Source: Siphonodentalium dalli
Lineage: Eukaryota > Mollusca > Scaphopoda > Gadilida > Siphonodentaliidae
Direction of reading: 5' to 3'
Assembly (NCBI GenBank): GCA_032622095.1
Contig: CP136061.1
Span: forward strand, 217,650,373 to 217,714,372
DNA: 64,000 nt
This document shows, in pieces, positions 1-11,816 of this stretch. The first letter of the stretch is position 1. Every line of letters starts with the position of its first letter. The position numbers were made by a program, and so were the translations under genes. The notes below the pieces were generated by a model, which did no database searches, had not been told where the DNA came from, and saw only the letters and a program-made list of their open reading frames with translations.

Positions 1-1181
1 ACACCTCCATCGATTACCGTCATACCACGAGAAAAGCGCATTTCGAATTTTCGTTCATTAGTTGTGTACCACTATTGCGTCTACAAAGAAGCAAAAAACC
101 CAACGACTTACCGTGGCTTAGGCGCAATTAACGATGTTTTAATTAAGACCTGTTAGCGTTTGGTAGTGACTTTCCCGAAAATATCAGATTTTGCCATGAA
201 AAGTAGGGAACAATCCATTTGTTTTTTCAGGATATTTATTTTTGAAGGTCAAGAACGTCCAGTTTATGTGGCTCACCTGATTGGATAAAGCGAACAGCTT
301 CACTCGGAGACGAGTATTTGTTAAATGTTTGGCGACCGCCATTCAGAGAAGGCAACTACGGAAACACGATTCACAACTCTACTTTGAAATTTGGAAGCAC
401 CTCGCATAACATTACAGTTATACAAATATGGTTGTCCATTTGTCGTTCCGTACATTCCAACAGAGTATAGGGGAAGTCGGTGGCCGAGAGGTAGTGTACT
501 GGTCTCTCGTGCTATCAGACCGGGGATCGCAACCTGGTCAGGGTATTCTGACAAAAATCAGCACTCGGTCAGATACCAAGTTTGTCAGGCTGAAAAGTCT
601 CATTTGAGATCACTGAATAAAGATCCGAATGCAAAATTGCCGACTTCCCCCCATTACGGGCGCGGACATTAATGGCTGACCCGTGTACACGCCTCGGTGT
701 GTGCACGTTAAAGAACGCTACTGGAGTCACCACAGGGTTATAAAGTTACTCGGTCGTGGTAGCACCTGGACCTTCACATAATCCTCAGCACATTGAGGGC
801 GATGGAGTATCAAGTAGATAGATAGATAGATAGATGTTACACTGAAATCCCAATAAGAACGTACCATTAATCCCCGGCTAAATGCAACCAATCAGATTAT
901 CGCCTGCACACGGATGTTTACGAACACAATTGCGACCGGAACTACCTCAGATTTGATGAAGATTTACATTTTGATCAAGAGATTTTGATGATCATTTCTT
1001 ACGGTTTTTCATGGTAAATTGACCAAAACAAATCGATTTTGAATCGCTCAAAAGGTATTAAAGCCGTGGTGAGTCGTTGAGTTTTTTGCTTCTTTGTAGA
1101 CGTGATAGTGGTACACAACTAATGCATGAAAATTCGAAATGCGCTTTTGTCGTGGTATGGCGATAATCGCAGGAGGCGTGT
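1..1181. mobile_element. TIR element with about 120-bp inverted ends
   Basis: Positions 1-128 and 1062-1181 are imperfect inverted repeats. The left end begins acacctccatcgattaccg and the complement of the right end begins acacgcctcctgcgattatc. Arm identity is high over the stretch containing accacga-aaaagcgcatttcg. No transposase is seen, so it looks non-autonomous. A SINE sits inside it at 472-835. The left edge touches the window start, so the true terminus and any target duplication cannot be judged. Confidence 0.75.
472..835 (+). mobile_element. tRNA-derived SINE, complete copy
   Basis: The head looks like a Pol III promoter. An A-box-like tggccgagagg is at 481-491 and a B-box-like ggatcgcaacc is at 524-534. 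The body carries gtgcacgttaaagaacgc, a block common in molluscan SINEs as I recall, and the tail is (GATA)n at 818-834. A second copy, broken by insertions, occupies 2171-2272, 4435-4445 and 5299-5513, which confirms the family. An ORF reading through 391-672 is an accident of the repeat. Confidence 0.8.
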
Positions 1182-1245
1182 GAATCACATTAAAAACGTA
1201 GCTCAATCGGGCTACAGTAGACAAAACGTGCTACGTAGACCATTT

Positions 1246-2094
1246 TTAATGTGTGCCCGACCTGTTCATTAGTTAAGACCTAGGTCAACATGACCGCTTT
1301 CGCAGATTGCTGCTTCCAGTAGAAGGATACGCACTACATTCATGACAGTTAAGACCCCACTTCAAGCTTCACAGAAACTCCTTCGGTACCAGTAATTAAA
1401 ACAGCAGTGGCACGATCAAAGGCAATTTGATTAACACTTTTAGGAGAATGATTAAACTTCTTTTTGAACTTACGAATTGTGTTTATAAAACTGCCGCTTA
1501 TGCATATTAATTTACCTGGAATATATTTCTGAAGGTTAAGGACACACGGTTACAATGTCTTGTCCGACTAGATAAACCGCTGGCATCAATTTACGAGAAA
1601 TTGTTCGCCGAACGTACACTGATCTGCCATTAAGAGAAGAAAAAATACGGAAGTGCGAGTGGTCAGTACATTCATATTTTACGCATTGTTTACTGTGTCT
1701 TCTATTGTGTCGATGTGCTTATAAACACATAGACGGAGCCTGTTTTGAGCAGCTAATCAGAACGTTTGTTTCATATTACCTTAGGATAAGATTAGAGATA
1801 GCGGAGCGAATCTGACACAGCACGATTTGCCGACTGAAAAAGTCAATTTAAAACCATTTTCTCTTACGAATTTTAATGAAAACATATGGATAAATCCTTA
1901 AGCAAATATGACGTAAAAGATATCAAGACTGTTGTGAGTAGATGAGCACAAGATATATTTGTGAAGCTCGATATTAGGTTGGTCCAGTAGAAATAAATGA
2001 GGAAATGGACTAAAATCACATAAAAAATTTAGCTTGATTTAGCTATTTAGCTATTTAGCTATTTAGCTCATTTGGTACCTGTGCCCGACCTGTT
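1246..2094. mobile_element. Truncated copy of the CAGGTC-ended TIR element
   Basis: From about 1337 this region matches 4580-5298 in direct orientation, for example ggcaatttgattaacactt and gaaggttaaggacaca, and it ends with the same tgtgcccgacctg. A small internal hairpin lies at 1188-1256 (cacattaaaaacgtagc against its complement). The left TIR is lost or rearranged. A (ttagcta)n micro-repeat at 2036-2068 expands the subterminal motif. Confidence 0.7.
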
Positions 2095-2170
2095 CAAGAA
2101 GAAATTTTATTTTTATTTTAAAAATTAATTTGAATAATCTTCATTTTGCTCTAGTTCAGTAAACTAGAAA

Positions 2171-2272
2171 GGGGAAGTCGGTAGCGTACTGGTCTGAGTG
2201 GTCTCTTGTGCTAGCGGACCGGGGATTGCAATCTGGTCAGAGTATTCTGACAAAAATCAGAACTCAATCAGA
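2171..2272 (+). mobile_element. SINE head, separated from its body by two insertions
   Basis: It matches the 5-prime part of the SINE at 472 (ggggaagtcggt, then ggaccggggattgcaatc). The SINE resumes as 11 nt at 4435-4445 and then at 5299, with 3.0 kb of younger elements between. Confidence 0.75.
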
Positions 2273-2343
2273 TTGTCGGACGATTGCCAGATTGGGACCT
2301 CGGACGATTGGGACCTTGGACGATAAAAATATAAAATTTATTA

Positions 2344-2722
2344 AAGGCCCACTTAATTTTTGAGTCACCAATTATTTTTTTTATAGTGACTTGATATACG
2401 GTTTTAATAACATTCTATGCCATAAAATATGATTAAGATACTACAATTCATCACTATTTGAAACATCTGTGTCTCAGAAGATGCCCACAGAGAAATAGAA
2501 AACTGCTGAAGACTTCCCCCCTGCATTGAAAATAATACTGATTTTTACTTCAATCTTGATGACAAAACGCATTGGCAACTCAACAAAAACAACATGTCCA
2601 CAGTTTATTACACCGGATAAGTTGATAATACAGTGTTTTGGAGCTTCCTCTTTCAAATGGTATATAATATGGCATATATTTTATATAAAGTAATCTGGGG
2701 GTTCGGAAATTAAGTGGGCCTT
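2344..2722. mobile_element. MITE with AAGGCCCACTTAATTT ends and TATTA target duplication
   Basis: The inverted ends AAGGCCCACTTAATTT and AAATTAAGTGGGCCTT bound 379 bp, flanked by direct TATTA at 2339-2343 and 2723-2727. A second copy lies at 35719-36116. A minus-strand reading frame at 2474-2656 (MKEEAPKHCIINLSGV...) is shared by both copies. No known protein was recognised. Confidence 0.8.
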
Positions 2723-2840
2723 TATTAAGTTTAAAATCTATTTTATTTGGGTAATGGAATAATAAAAGATTACATTTTTATATGCAGAGGTTAACACTTA
2801 GATTTAATCCCAATTGTTCATAATGTCTGGCTGGGACTTA

Positions 2841-3402
2841 GATCATGCCATGTTTGGCATGAATCTCTACTCTGGCTAATGCCAGAGATCATATTCCACC
2901 AGTACAAAACCTTGGAACTTTTTGAAGTTTTGACAGGGAAACTTATAAAGTTGAATAAATAACATGGGGAATATATTTCTTAATTATTTATCTGTTCCTT
3001 AATAGTGTACTTCACAGTAAGTGAAGGTCCCAACTTAAAATTTCACGATTTAAGTGACTTTGTGAGAGATTTGCTTTGCGTTTCTTACAATTATGGAATT
3101 TCTCCTGGGTAATTAATTATGTTTATTGCGATATCGGCTCACATAAAATGTAAGTTACAGAAAAGCATGCAATGTAAAATCGCTGACAAAGTCACTTCAA
3201 TCGTGAAATTTTTAGTTGGGACCTTCACGTACAGTGAAATACACTATTAAGGAACAGATAATAATTCAGAAATATATTTGGTGTTATTTTTTCGACTTTA
3301 TAAGTTTCCCTGTCATACACTTCAAAAAGTTCGAAGGTTTTGTACTAGTGGAATATTATCTCTACTGGCATTAGCCAGAGTAAAGATTCATGGCATGATC
3401 TA
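2841..3402. repeat. Long imperfect palindrome
   Basis: The left arm (about 2841-3068) and right arm (about 3187-3402) are reverse complements. Examples are atcatgccatg...ctctggc against gccagag...catggcatgat, and tccttaatagtgtacttcac against its complement. The arms are about 220 bp with a short centre. It looks like a foldback MITE inside the 2273-4434 element. Confidence 0.75.
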
Positions 3403-3413
3403 GCTGGGACTAG

Positions 3414-3746
3414 TTGTGGCATATATTATATGAAGCAAAATGTCAAGAATCGTGCAATGCAATAATCATCTTGACATCACATTTGGAATTTTCAAAAGTA
3501 AATTGGCTGCCGGTAAGTGAAAGAGTTAACTTCCGGAAATTAATTATGGTTATGAAGTTCTCTGATAACCAAGCTCCAGTATATTTTAAAAGATTAAATC
3601 AAAATTCAGATAGTTCTTCGGATAATGAGGATGATAAAATTGAAAAAACACATGGTCAGGTCGGCTTAAATTCATCCTCCTTATGTCAGTTGTTAAGGGA
3701 AAAATTCTTGACCGTGAGGAAGATCCTTTTCTGTGCTATTGAATGA
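3414..3746 (+). pseudogene. Fragment of a LINE reverse transcriptase C-terminus
   Basis: The frame at 3414-3746 contains LEFSKVNWLPVSERVNFRKL and then APVYFKRL. This resembles the LxWLPVxxRIxYK...APxYL block found after the polymerase domain in many CR1/L2/Jockey-type LINE proteins. No upstream polymerase motif such as FxDD is present, so it is a short relic. The Ser/Asp-rich stretch after it (SDSSSDNEDD) is not diagnostic. The family assignment is tentative. Confidence 0.5.
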
Positions 3747-4445
3747 GACTCAGACCTTAGCCCATCTGATACTCCTCTTATGCATGTAGTTTGCCTATGT
3801 GGATTGCCTGGTCGATGAAGGACAACAGTTGATAGTCACAGTATGCTTTTGATAATTCGATAAACTTATAGGCACAAATTCTGCTCAGAGGCATGCCAGA
3901 CTCATTAAACATGTAGCCAATACTATTTGCCACCACAATGATTCCCTATATAGCTGTTCTTGTTTTTACAGAGCTTCGGTAATATAAACACAGGCCTGAT
4001 ACCTCCTCATTCAAGCTCATTGATCACTGTTAAGAAGGTTACGACGAATCAGCGGTGAATCCATTTGACAATAACAACACAGCCGGCACCTACATTTAAG
4101 TAGGCTACCGTTAAGTAAACATTAATAAACTGTACTTACTGTGAGGCTGAGATCGCTGTTCAATACTTACTTGACACTAACCCAATGTCCCAATGTAATA
4201 ATTATTTAATAGTAAATGATTTTTATTATGAATATAAAGTATATATATATATTTATAAACACACAAAATTAAAATAAAACACAATAAGGTCCCAATCATC
4301 CTGACTCAAGGTCCCAATCGTCCAAGGTCCAAATCGTCCAAGGTCCCAATCGTCCAAGGTCCCAATCGTTCAACTTGAGATCCCAATCATCCAAGGTCCC
4401 AATCGTCCAAGGTCCCAGACGTCTGGATACCCATTCAGACACCAA

Positions 4446-5298
4446 CAGGTCATGCACAGGTGCCAAATGAGCTATATAGCTCATTTTAGCTCACGTTAAG
4501 TCAAGCTAAATTTTTAAAGTGATTTCAGTCCATTTCTTCAGTTCAACACATGCCGCGAAATATCGCGATGTGAATTGACGTTCATTTAATAGTTAGATCC
4601 CACATCAAGATTCACAGAAACACCTTCGGTACAACTAATTAAAACAGCTGCGGTGCGATCAAAGGCAATTTGATTAACACTTTGAGGAATTTGATTAAAC
4701 GTCTTATTGAACGTACAAACTGTGTACATAAAAATGCCGTTTCTGCATATGAATTTACCTGGAATGTCATTTCTGAAGGTTAAGGACACAAGGTTACAAT
4801 GTCTTGTCTGATTGGATAAACCTCTGGCATCCATTTACGAGAAATATTTGTTCCAAAGTGACTGAATTCCCATTAGGAGAGGAAGAAATACGGTAGCACG
4901 AGCAGTCAATACATTAATATTCTACTGTATAATTATATTATAACACTTATAAACACATTGAGGGAGCCTTTTTGAGCAGTCAATCAAATGTTTGTTTCAT
5001 TTTATCTTAGGATAAGCTTAAAGATGGCGATGCGAAGTTGACACTGCAAGAATTTTAATGAAAACATATGGATAAATCGTCAAGCAAATGTCACGTAAAA
5101 GTTATCAAGACTGTTGTAGATATAGATGTCAGAGCAAAGGGTATTCTTGTGAAGCTCATTGTTAGGTTGGTCCATTAAAATTCAATTCCCTTCGTGATAA
5201 TGTGATGCATGTCTTGAAATGTGGAAATGGACTCAAAGCACATTAAAACTTTAGCTGATTTAGCTACGTGAGCTCATTAGGCACCTGTGCCCGACCTG
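4446..5298. mobile_element. TIR element CAGGTC...GACCTG with ACCAA target duplication
   Basis: The left end reads caggtcatgcacaggtgcc and the right end ggcacctgtgcccgacctg, followed inward by matching AGCT-rich subterminal sequence. Direct ACCAA flanks it at 4441-4445 and 5299-5303, and the flanking SINE rejoins exactly there. It is 853 bp without a transposase. A partial copy is at 1246-2094. Confidence 0.8.
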
Positions 5299-5515
5299 AC
5301 CAAGTTTGTCTGGTTGAAAAGTCTCATTTGAGATAACTAAATAAAGATCTGAATGCAAAATGCTAACTTCCCCCATTACAACATTTGTCCAGGTATGTTG
5401 TCGTGGGTGCAGTACGCTGTCTGATTGGGTGCAGACATTAATGGCTGACCCGTGTACATGCCTCAGTATATGCTACTGGAGTCATCACATGGTTATAAAG
5501 TGTGGAAAGTGCATA
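5299..5515 (+). mobile_element. SINE body (continuation of the split copy)
   Basis: It matches 571-745: gtttgtctggttgaaaagtc, the ataaagatc-gaatgcaaaat stretch, ggctgacccgtgtaca and the ggttataaagt end. It also carries about 40 extra bases after ttcccccattac compared with copy 1. Confidence 0.75.
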
Positions 5516-6121
5516 TAACCGGAATTGGTTCCTGCACTGAAATACCTACAGATACAGATCTAAATGGGAATGCCTTAACAATGCCAAGGAATACAGAGTT
5601 CATGTTATGGAACTAAGTATGCTCATGAGGCAGCATGAAGGGAAATTGATGGGTCACCCTGATATCTGCTCGCTCTTGACCAGACCAGACCCTTATTACA
5701 GTCATATTCTCAATGTAATGACATGCATTAATTTATTTGTTTTTTTTTAATGAAATGACATCTGTTAAATTTATTAACATAATTTAAATCTACTAACACT
5801 GAAAATAGAAGCCACTCATTGAAAAAATATGGCTGACCTACCAACAGTAACTGTTTTCGTTTTAATTTCAGGTTTATTGGGAATCATAATATGATTTCAT
5901 CCGCCTCTGTCAGGAACAATGTCTAGCGCAAGTAAGCCATTATAAAAACTGGTGGATACTCATCAACAAATAATACCAAAGAATTTGGTGCTTCACAACA
6001 AGATTTTGGAAGCTGTCTTCTCGTCTGATGGCAGACTGTGGCTGGCTTATAAATGAGCTACCACGATGGATCATAATTGTAAGACATCCCTTCATATATT
6101 AAGGCCTGTGTTGATTTCACC
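5516..6121. other. Unassigned non-coding stretch
   Basis: No reading frame, RNA gene or clear repeat was recognised here. It may be upstream sequence or intron 1 of the NOX gene. Confidence 0.5.
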
Positions 6122-6470
6122 TTAAAGTGATATGATACACTCCGGTAGGGTGATCAAATAGAAAAGGAGAAATAATCTTGTTCAAAGCAGTTGTTTTACA
6201 AATATGATATGTCAATTTACAACACACACCGTCAGTCTTATATATTAATTAAATGCAGTGACTGTCGATGGCAAAATCCTTTTCGTTAGTTTATCGCCGA
6301 TAGATGCGTCCCGAATCGAGTAGTAAATATTTACAATTGGGCATAGTTCTTATGAGTGGTACTGTCGATTTGCTTGAGATTTTCGGCGATGTTAGTAGAA
6401 TGCTACATTCCTCCAGTTGGCATAGCACCTTAATACTAACTTATCAGTTTCACGCACCCAAACAAGTACA
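6122..6470. repeat. Dispersed repeat, copy 1
   Basis: It is clearly related to 34346-34700 in the same orientation. Shared blocks are aaatgcagtgactgtcgatgg, gaatcgagtagtaaatattt and ccagttggcatagc. It begins ttaaagtgat. No coding or tRNA-like promoter was recognised, and the class is unknown. Confidence 0.75.
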
Positions 6471-6745
6471 TAATATGTCTTTAAAATGTTAGAGAAATTC
6501 TTTGCCTACAGTACTCATATATAGGAGATTATTTGATATATAAGACAGACAATAAGTTCGTTTGTTGAAATTGTTATCTGAACATTTCCCACAAAACGCC
6601 AGCTGGAGAGTAGCAATGTCTTAATTTAATTAAAGTCTGACCATAATCAGGGTTTCCTCTTGGGTTAAAATGTAGGGTCGGTAGAACCTAGGATAGGATC
6701 TTATAAATTTCGGTCCACCCATGGACTATTGGACTAATGGATCTT

Positions 6746-8770
6746 ATTATACCCCACTCTCGAAGAGAATAGAGGGTATACTGGATTGACCTCGTCCATC
6801 ATTCCGTCTATCCGGACATCTATATGTCCGTATTTCCGTCCGTCGAGCCGTCGTACCGGGCAGATTTCTCAAACACCAGTTGTCAGATCTGAATTAAATT
6901 TTGTATGGATGTTCACTGCTATAAGGGCATTGAACGGAGTGTTCAATAATTTTTTCCGTTTTTAGAGTTATTCATCTTCGTTTATCTAGAAATGTTTTAT
7001 TTTTTTTGTCTGTCCAAGCAGATATCTCCATCACCGTTTGACGAATCCCAATGATATTTGGTATGGATGTTCACTACTACGGGAGCATTCAACGGAGTAT
7101 TCAATCGTTATTAACGGATTTTCCTTTTAGTTATTCATCTTGGTTTATCTGGCAATGTTGTTTTTTTGTCGATCTGAGCAGATATCTCTCTCCACCACCA
7201 ATTGACGAATCTCAATAAAATTTGGTATGGCTATTCACTACTATGAGGGCAATCAATTGAGTATTCAATTGTTTTTTTCCAGTTTTCCGTTCTAGAGTTA
7301 TTCATCTTTGCAGATTTGGAAGTGTTGGTTTTTTTATCCATATCTCCACCACTGGTTGAGGTATAGTGCTGGGCGGTATTTCGGTATACCGATTATAATC
7401 GGTAAGATTTTCAATACCGTTACCGTTACCGTCATTCTTTTCCATAATCGGTAAACCTTGAAGACGGTATTATCGCGGTTACATGTCATACAGGCACATT
7501 ACGGAGTATATTGTGGTTTTCCTTTGTCGGGATACAAAGAAATTACTTCGTTTCTATACACCGTATTTCATCGAAATCATAATTAAGAGGTAGCGAGTTT
7601 GTGTCAGGAGACAGCGTTGCTGTAAATTGGGCTGAGGTAGCTACTAGTGTTGCGGATTCTGTTTACCAAGTCATCCGTGAAATTGGCGCGAATATATTTC
7701 AAGATTTACGTTGTGTACCCCATGCACGTGCTCATCGACAATTTTAAAATGACTAGTCCGTTTCAATGATTGGCGTGTGCAAGTTTATACAACGCCCTTT
7801 ATGTGTATTCATCCCATGTTGCATTATCTTTTAGTTGGAAAAAACTGTTCAATCTTCACTCATGTCACTTCTTTCCCCATGTCATTTCCAAACAAAATGT
7901 ATTCCTTCGCTACCTGGGACAAAACCCAGCCCAACATTATATTGCAAGGTATGATTGCATCATTCTGCGCTATTTTTTATCGACCGAATTTATGGGGCAG
8001 CTCATTATTTCAAGGGTGTTATCGAGTGGGAATAAATGATCACATTCATAAACCGGGATTTAAAAGTATGATTATAATAATTCAACGGGAAGTCAATAAT
8101 AGTTCTAGAAGTTAAATACTTTGGAAGTAATAAACTTTATTTCCCGGCATTTAATAAAAGCATTGTACTTATTCTTAAGTTATTCACACCCGGCGGAACA
8201 TTCCAATATCAACATGACAGCACGTGCTCTGCAAGTCGGCACTGTCAGTGGGGGATTGTTTCAAAGCTCTTGGGTGTATCAGGCTTCGCTGAATGATGCT
8301 TGCATTAAGTTGCATAAATCGCAATTATTACCTGTATTTAAGATCAGCTCATGAATCCATGCTTGCAGATAATGATACATTCATTGATTGCAATCCATAA
8401 TTTAATAAAACGGAGCGTACATTTCCTTATTTTATGTAATCTGTAGCGATTAGATTTTCCTCCATAAACAGTCGATCTGTGCACCAAACGAATGCTACTA
8501 AACGGGGGTTTTAAGGGATTAGTTTAAATAATCGGTAATACCGTATACCGCGGTATTATTTTAGGATTACCGCGGTATTTTTATGCTTAAATACCGCCCA
8601 GCACTAAGGTATACCAATGAAATGTGGTATGGATGTTCACTATTATGATGGAAATAAATTGAGTTGTTCAATCGTTTTATTCATGTTTCCCATTATACAG
8701 TTATTTATCTTTGTTTATTTGAAAACATTGGGGTTTTTTTCCTGTCCAAGCAGATATCTCATCCAATCTT
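6746..8770 (+). repeat. Hairpin/CCGT/tandem-unit array, split by a hAT-like element
   Basis: The 5-prime hairpin ataccccactc...gagggtat (6749-6780) is followed by a CCGT-rich stretch (6790-6860). About four units of 150-185 bp then contain ttggtatggatgttcactac and gtattcaatcgtt. The array is interrupted at 7366-8605 and resumes at 8606 with another unit. It is one of several arrays with the same plan in this window. Confidence 0.75.
7366..8605. mobile_element. hAT-like element with GTGCTGGGCGGTATT ends
   Basis: The inverted ends gtgctgggcggtatttcggt and ataccgcccagcac enclose 1.24 kb. The 8-bp flanks GAGGTATA and AAGGTATA (7 of 8 identical) suggest a hAT-type target duplication. Subterminal sequence is rich in ATACCG repeats. 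It carries a 112-codon frame (7777-8115) that I do not recognise. A decayed copy is at 62450-63110. Confidence 0.75.
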
Positions 8771-9690
8771 TCGAATTTGCCACCATGGGGGTTTGCCAGC
8801 CCCGCCTGTGCAATCTCTTGTTTAATACAAGTCACCTTTACTTTAAATGTGCCATGGTACAAAATATCATGCCCAAAAACTTGTTGCATCACGCCTTGGA
8901 AAAGCGACCAGATGGGTCAGTTAATTGAAACTGAAGGAATAGGTTTTATAGAATATACTAGATGCAGTTTGGTTTTGAATTATAACCGAAAGAAAACCAA
9001 GAAACTGTAAAGCCACACATCACTACTGGTCAGTAGTCACTGGTCACCGAGATAAACATCATGGTAATATCAGATCAATCTTATCCTAAACAGGGAACAG
9101 GGAATTACTACTATTTATGAAATTGTCAACAGGACTATTTATCATTTATCAATGGGATTACTTAAGTTAATTTTCATGGCACATATGATTACCAGGATAC
9201 ATTCCCATTTAAATTCATAATTTTCTGACAGAAATATCTCAAATTCAACCCTGTCTCGCACAAATCATGTTTTTTCCAGCTACCTTTGGCCACAATGTTT
9301 TCCACGCCAAAATCATACTTTTGATATGGAAAGTTAAGTTAGTATTTTCCGATGTACCCCCACCCCTGATTTTTTTTTGCATGTAAAGGTTTCATTTCCC
9401 TCATTATAGGGCATGACTATTTGAATTTGTTTCAAATAAAATTTAAATAGTCAGCAGTAAAACTACTATATTTTAAGTGGTTCTGACGGGTTCTATGTTG
9501 AGGGGTTCCAACTGGTTCTGATTGAATTGCTGCTTGCAAAAGTTTTGCCAACAGACATGTTATTGAATGTACACGCTTTCCTTTGATCTGAATTCTGTTG
9601 CATTTTGTGGCATTGGTGACTGGTCTTTGGAAATCAAATACAAACAGTCCTGTACAAAACAGCTCTTTTTATATTGATTCACGCTCCCTT
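8771..9690. other. Unassigned non-coding stretch
   Basis: Weak reading frames only. A Kozak-like gccaccatggg at 8780 opens a short frame with no recognisable product. Confidence 0.45.
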
Positions 9691-9696
9691 TCTTAT

Positions 9697-11587
9697 TAGC
9701 TCAACTTTACTTTGTAACGTTTGAGCTATTGCAATTGGTTGGTATCCGTCATCCGTGTGTGTGTGATTCGTCAACAATTTCCTTTAGCACGGGCTACAGG
9801 TCGTACTTTTGGTCTGATCATTATGAAATTTGTCATGGGCATTGACATGTAGATGGGAACGAGTCATTTTGGAGTCATTCGGCAAAAAAACATGGCCGCC
9901 ATGGGCCAACTTGGATTTCAAAATTCAATCCATTAGCACAGGCTACAGGCAGGAGTGTTTGTTTGATCATCTTGAAATATATCGTGGAAGTTAATATTGA
10001 CATGTAAATGGGAACGAGTTATTTTGGGGTCATTCGGCCATAAAACATGGCCGCCTGCAGCCATCTTGGATTCTTGGACTCTTTGTATGACTAAATCCTT
10101 TGACACAGGCTACAGGTCGTATCTTTGGTCAGATCATCATGAAATTTGTCATGGATATTAACATTGACATGTAAATGGGAACGAGTCATTTTGGGGTCAT
10201 TCAGCAAAAAAACATGGCTGCCAGCAGCCATCTTGGATTTTAAAATTCAATCCATTAGCACGGGCTACAGGCTGTACTGTTTGTCTGATTATCATGAAAT
10301 TGTCGTTTATGTTAATATTGACATGTAGATGGGAACGAGTCATTTTGGGGTCATTTGGCCAAAAAACATGGCTGCTAGCAGCCATCTTGGATTTTACACT
10401 TTGCATGACTAAATCCTTTGGCATGGGCTGCAGGTCGTACGTTTGGTAGGATCATCATGAAATTTGTCATGGATGTTAGTTAACATTGACATATAGGCGG
10501 GAAGGAATCATTTTGGGGTAATTCGGCCATAAAACATGGCCACTGGCAGCCATCTTGTATTTTACTCTTTGCATGACTAAATTCTTTGGCATGGGCTACA
10601 AGTTGTACTTTTGGTCGGATCATTATGAAATTTGTCATGGCTCTTGACATTGACATGTAGATGGGAACAGGTCATTTTGGCATCATTCGGCAAAAAAACA
10701 TGGCCGCCAGTGGCCATCTTGGATTTCAAAATTCAATTCATTAGCACGGGCTACAGGCCGGAGTTTTCGTCTGATCATCATGAATGTTAATATTGACATA
10801 CAGATGGGAACAAGTCATTTTGGGGTCATTCGGCCATAACAAATCTTGGATTTTATTATTTGCATGACTAAATCCTTTGGCACGGGCTACAGGTCATACC
10901 TTTGGTCGGATAATTATGAAATTTGTCATGGCTGTTGACATTGACATGTAGATGGGGAAACAAGTCATTTTGGGGTCATTTGGCAAAAAAACAAGGCCGC
11001 CAAAATTCAATCCATTAGCACAGGCTACAGATCGAACTGTTTGCCTGATCATCATGAAATTTGTATGGATGTTAATATTGACATTTAGATGGGAACGAGT
11101 CATTTTGGGGTCATTCGGCCATAAAACATGGCTGCTGGTAGTCATCTTAGATTTTACACATTGAATGACTAAATCCTTTGGCACGGGCCACAAGTCATAG
11201 TTTTGGTCCGATTATTATGAAATATGTCATGGTTGTTAGCATTGACATGTAGATGGGAACGAGTCATTTTGGGGTATAAAACATGTCCGCTGGCAGTCAT
11301 CTTGGATTTCACTCTTTGCATGGCACACCCTACAGTCCACTTCCCTCAGCCGATCATCACCAACCTTCATATTAATCTTGATATTGATCTAATAGATGGA
11401 AGCTCTCTAATGTTTTTGAATTTCATTTGAAAACATAGCTGCCAGCAACCATATTGGATTTTACTTTATATATATTTCTTCATCTTGATAATCTAGTATT
11501 ACTTAGACATTTCAACTTTCCGCATTCCTAATCGCTCCATTTACACATGAAATTATTCCCTTTTCAAGTTGACACTTTCATTTTTTT
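9697..11587 (+). repeat. Hairpin-headed tandem array, family B copy 1
   Basis: It begins with the hairpin agctcaactt...gtttgagct and a short tccgtcatccgtg stretch. About eleven units of roughly 150-160 bp follow, each with gacatgtagatgggaacgag, cattttggggtcattcggc and catggccgcc-gcagccatcttgg. A unique 3-prime block (ctagtattacttagacattt...caagttgacactttcattt) closes it at 11587. The same head and 3-prime block occur at 46719-49915. Confidence 0.85.
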
Positions 11588-11720
11588 TACCCCCTCCCCA
11601 CTGACTAAGTGGAAACCATACTGTAGCTTCCTCCAATAGTTGCCATTCTTCAGAAGTACAATATCATCATCAACTCCAAAATGTGCATTATTCTACTGAG
11701 ATAATATAATATTATTGCAG

Positions 11721-11816
11721 GTGTTATGGCTCGCAGCAAATGTTACTGTGTTCCTGATAGATTATTTCTACTATTGTTCATCTGTTGAGTACCACTACCT
11801 TAGAGTTCTTGTTGGG
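11721..11816 (+). CDS. NOX2: NOX exon 2: transmembrane helix 1
   Basis: The exon has 32 codons, phase 0 at both ends, acceptor attattgcag and donor GTAATT. It encodes residues 1-32 of the partial protein, starting VLWLAANVTVFLIDYFYY and ending EYHYLRVLVG, which fits the first helix and following loop of NOX2-type oxidases. The 96-nt length equals the second coding exon of human CYBB as I recall it. The protein must start in an earlier exon, because the phase-0 acceptor interrupts the conserved N-terminal block. No matching upstream exon was found. Confidence 0.92.

Larger units (their letters stand above)
2273..4434. mobile_element. Element with inverted terminal iterons (TCAGA target repeat)
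   Basis: The SINE is split at TCAGA, which is present at both 2268-2272 and 4435-4439. The ends carry a short iterated motif in opposite orientation: ggacgattgggacctt at 2285-2325 and about seven copies of aaggtcccaatcgtcc at 4286-4420. The interior holds a MITE (2344-2722), a palindrome (2841-3402) and a LINE fragment (3414-3746). The superfamily is unknown. The boundary is inferred from how the SINE is interrupted. Confidence 0.6.

Noticed and set aside
481-540. Possible true tRNA gene
   Set aside because: A- and B-box-like blocks are present, but the cloverleaf is not complete and the sequence continues into a SINE body with a GATA tail. A second SINE copy confirms the family.
4296-4484. 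Minus-strand frame rich in LGPWTI/LDDWDL repeats
   Set aside because: It is a translation of the 16-bp terminal iterons of the 2273-4434 element.
7777-8115. 112-codon plus-strand frame in the hAT-like element
   Set aside because: No transposase motif was recognised, and the decayed copy at 62450 lacks the frame through a deletion. Kept only as part of the element.
8780-8928. Kozak-like ATG (gccaccatggg) as a NOX first exon
   Set aside because: The encoded peptide does not match the NOX N-terminus and no fitting phase-0 donor was found.
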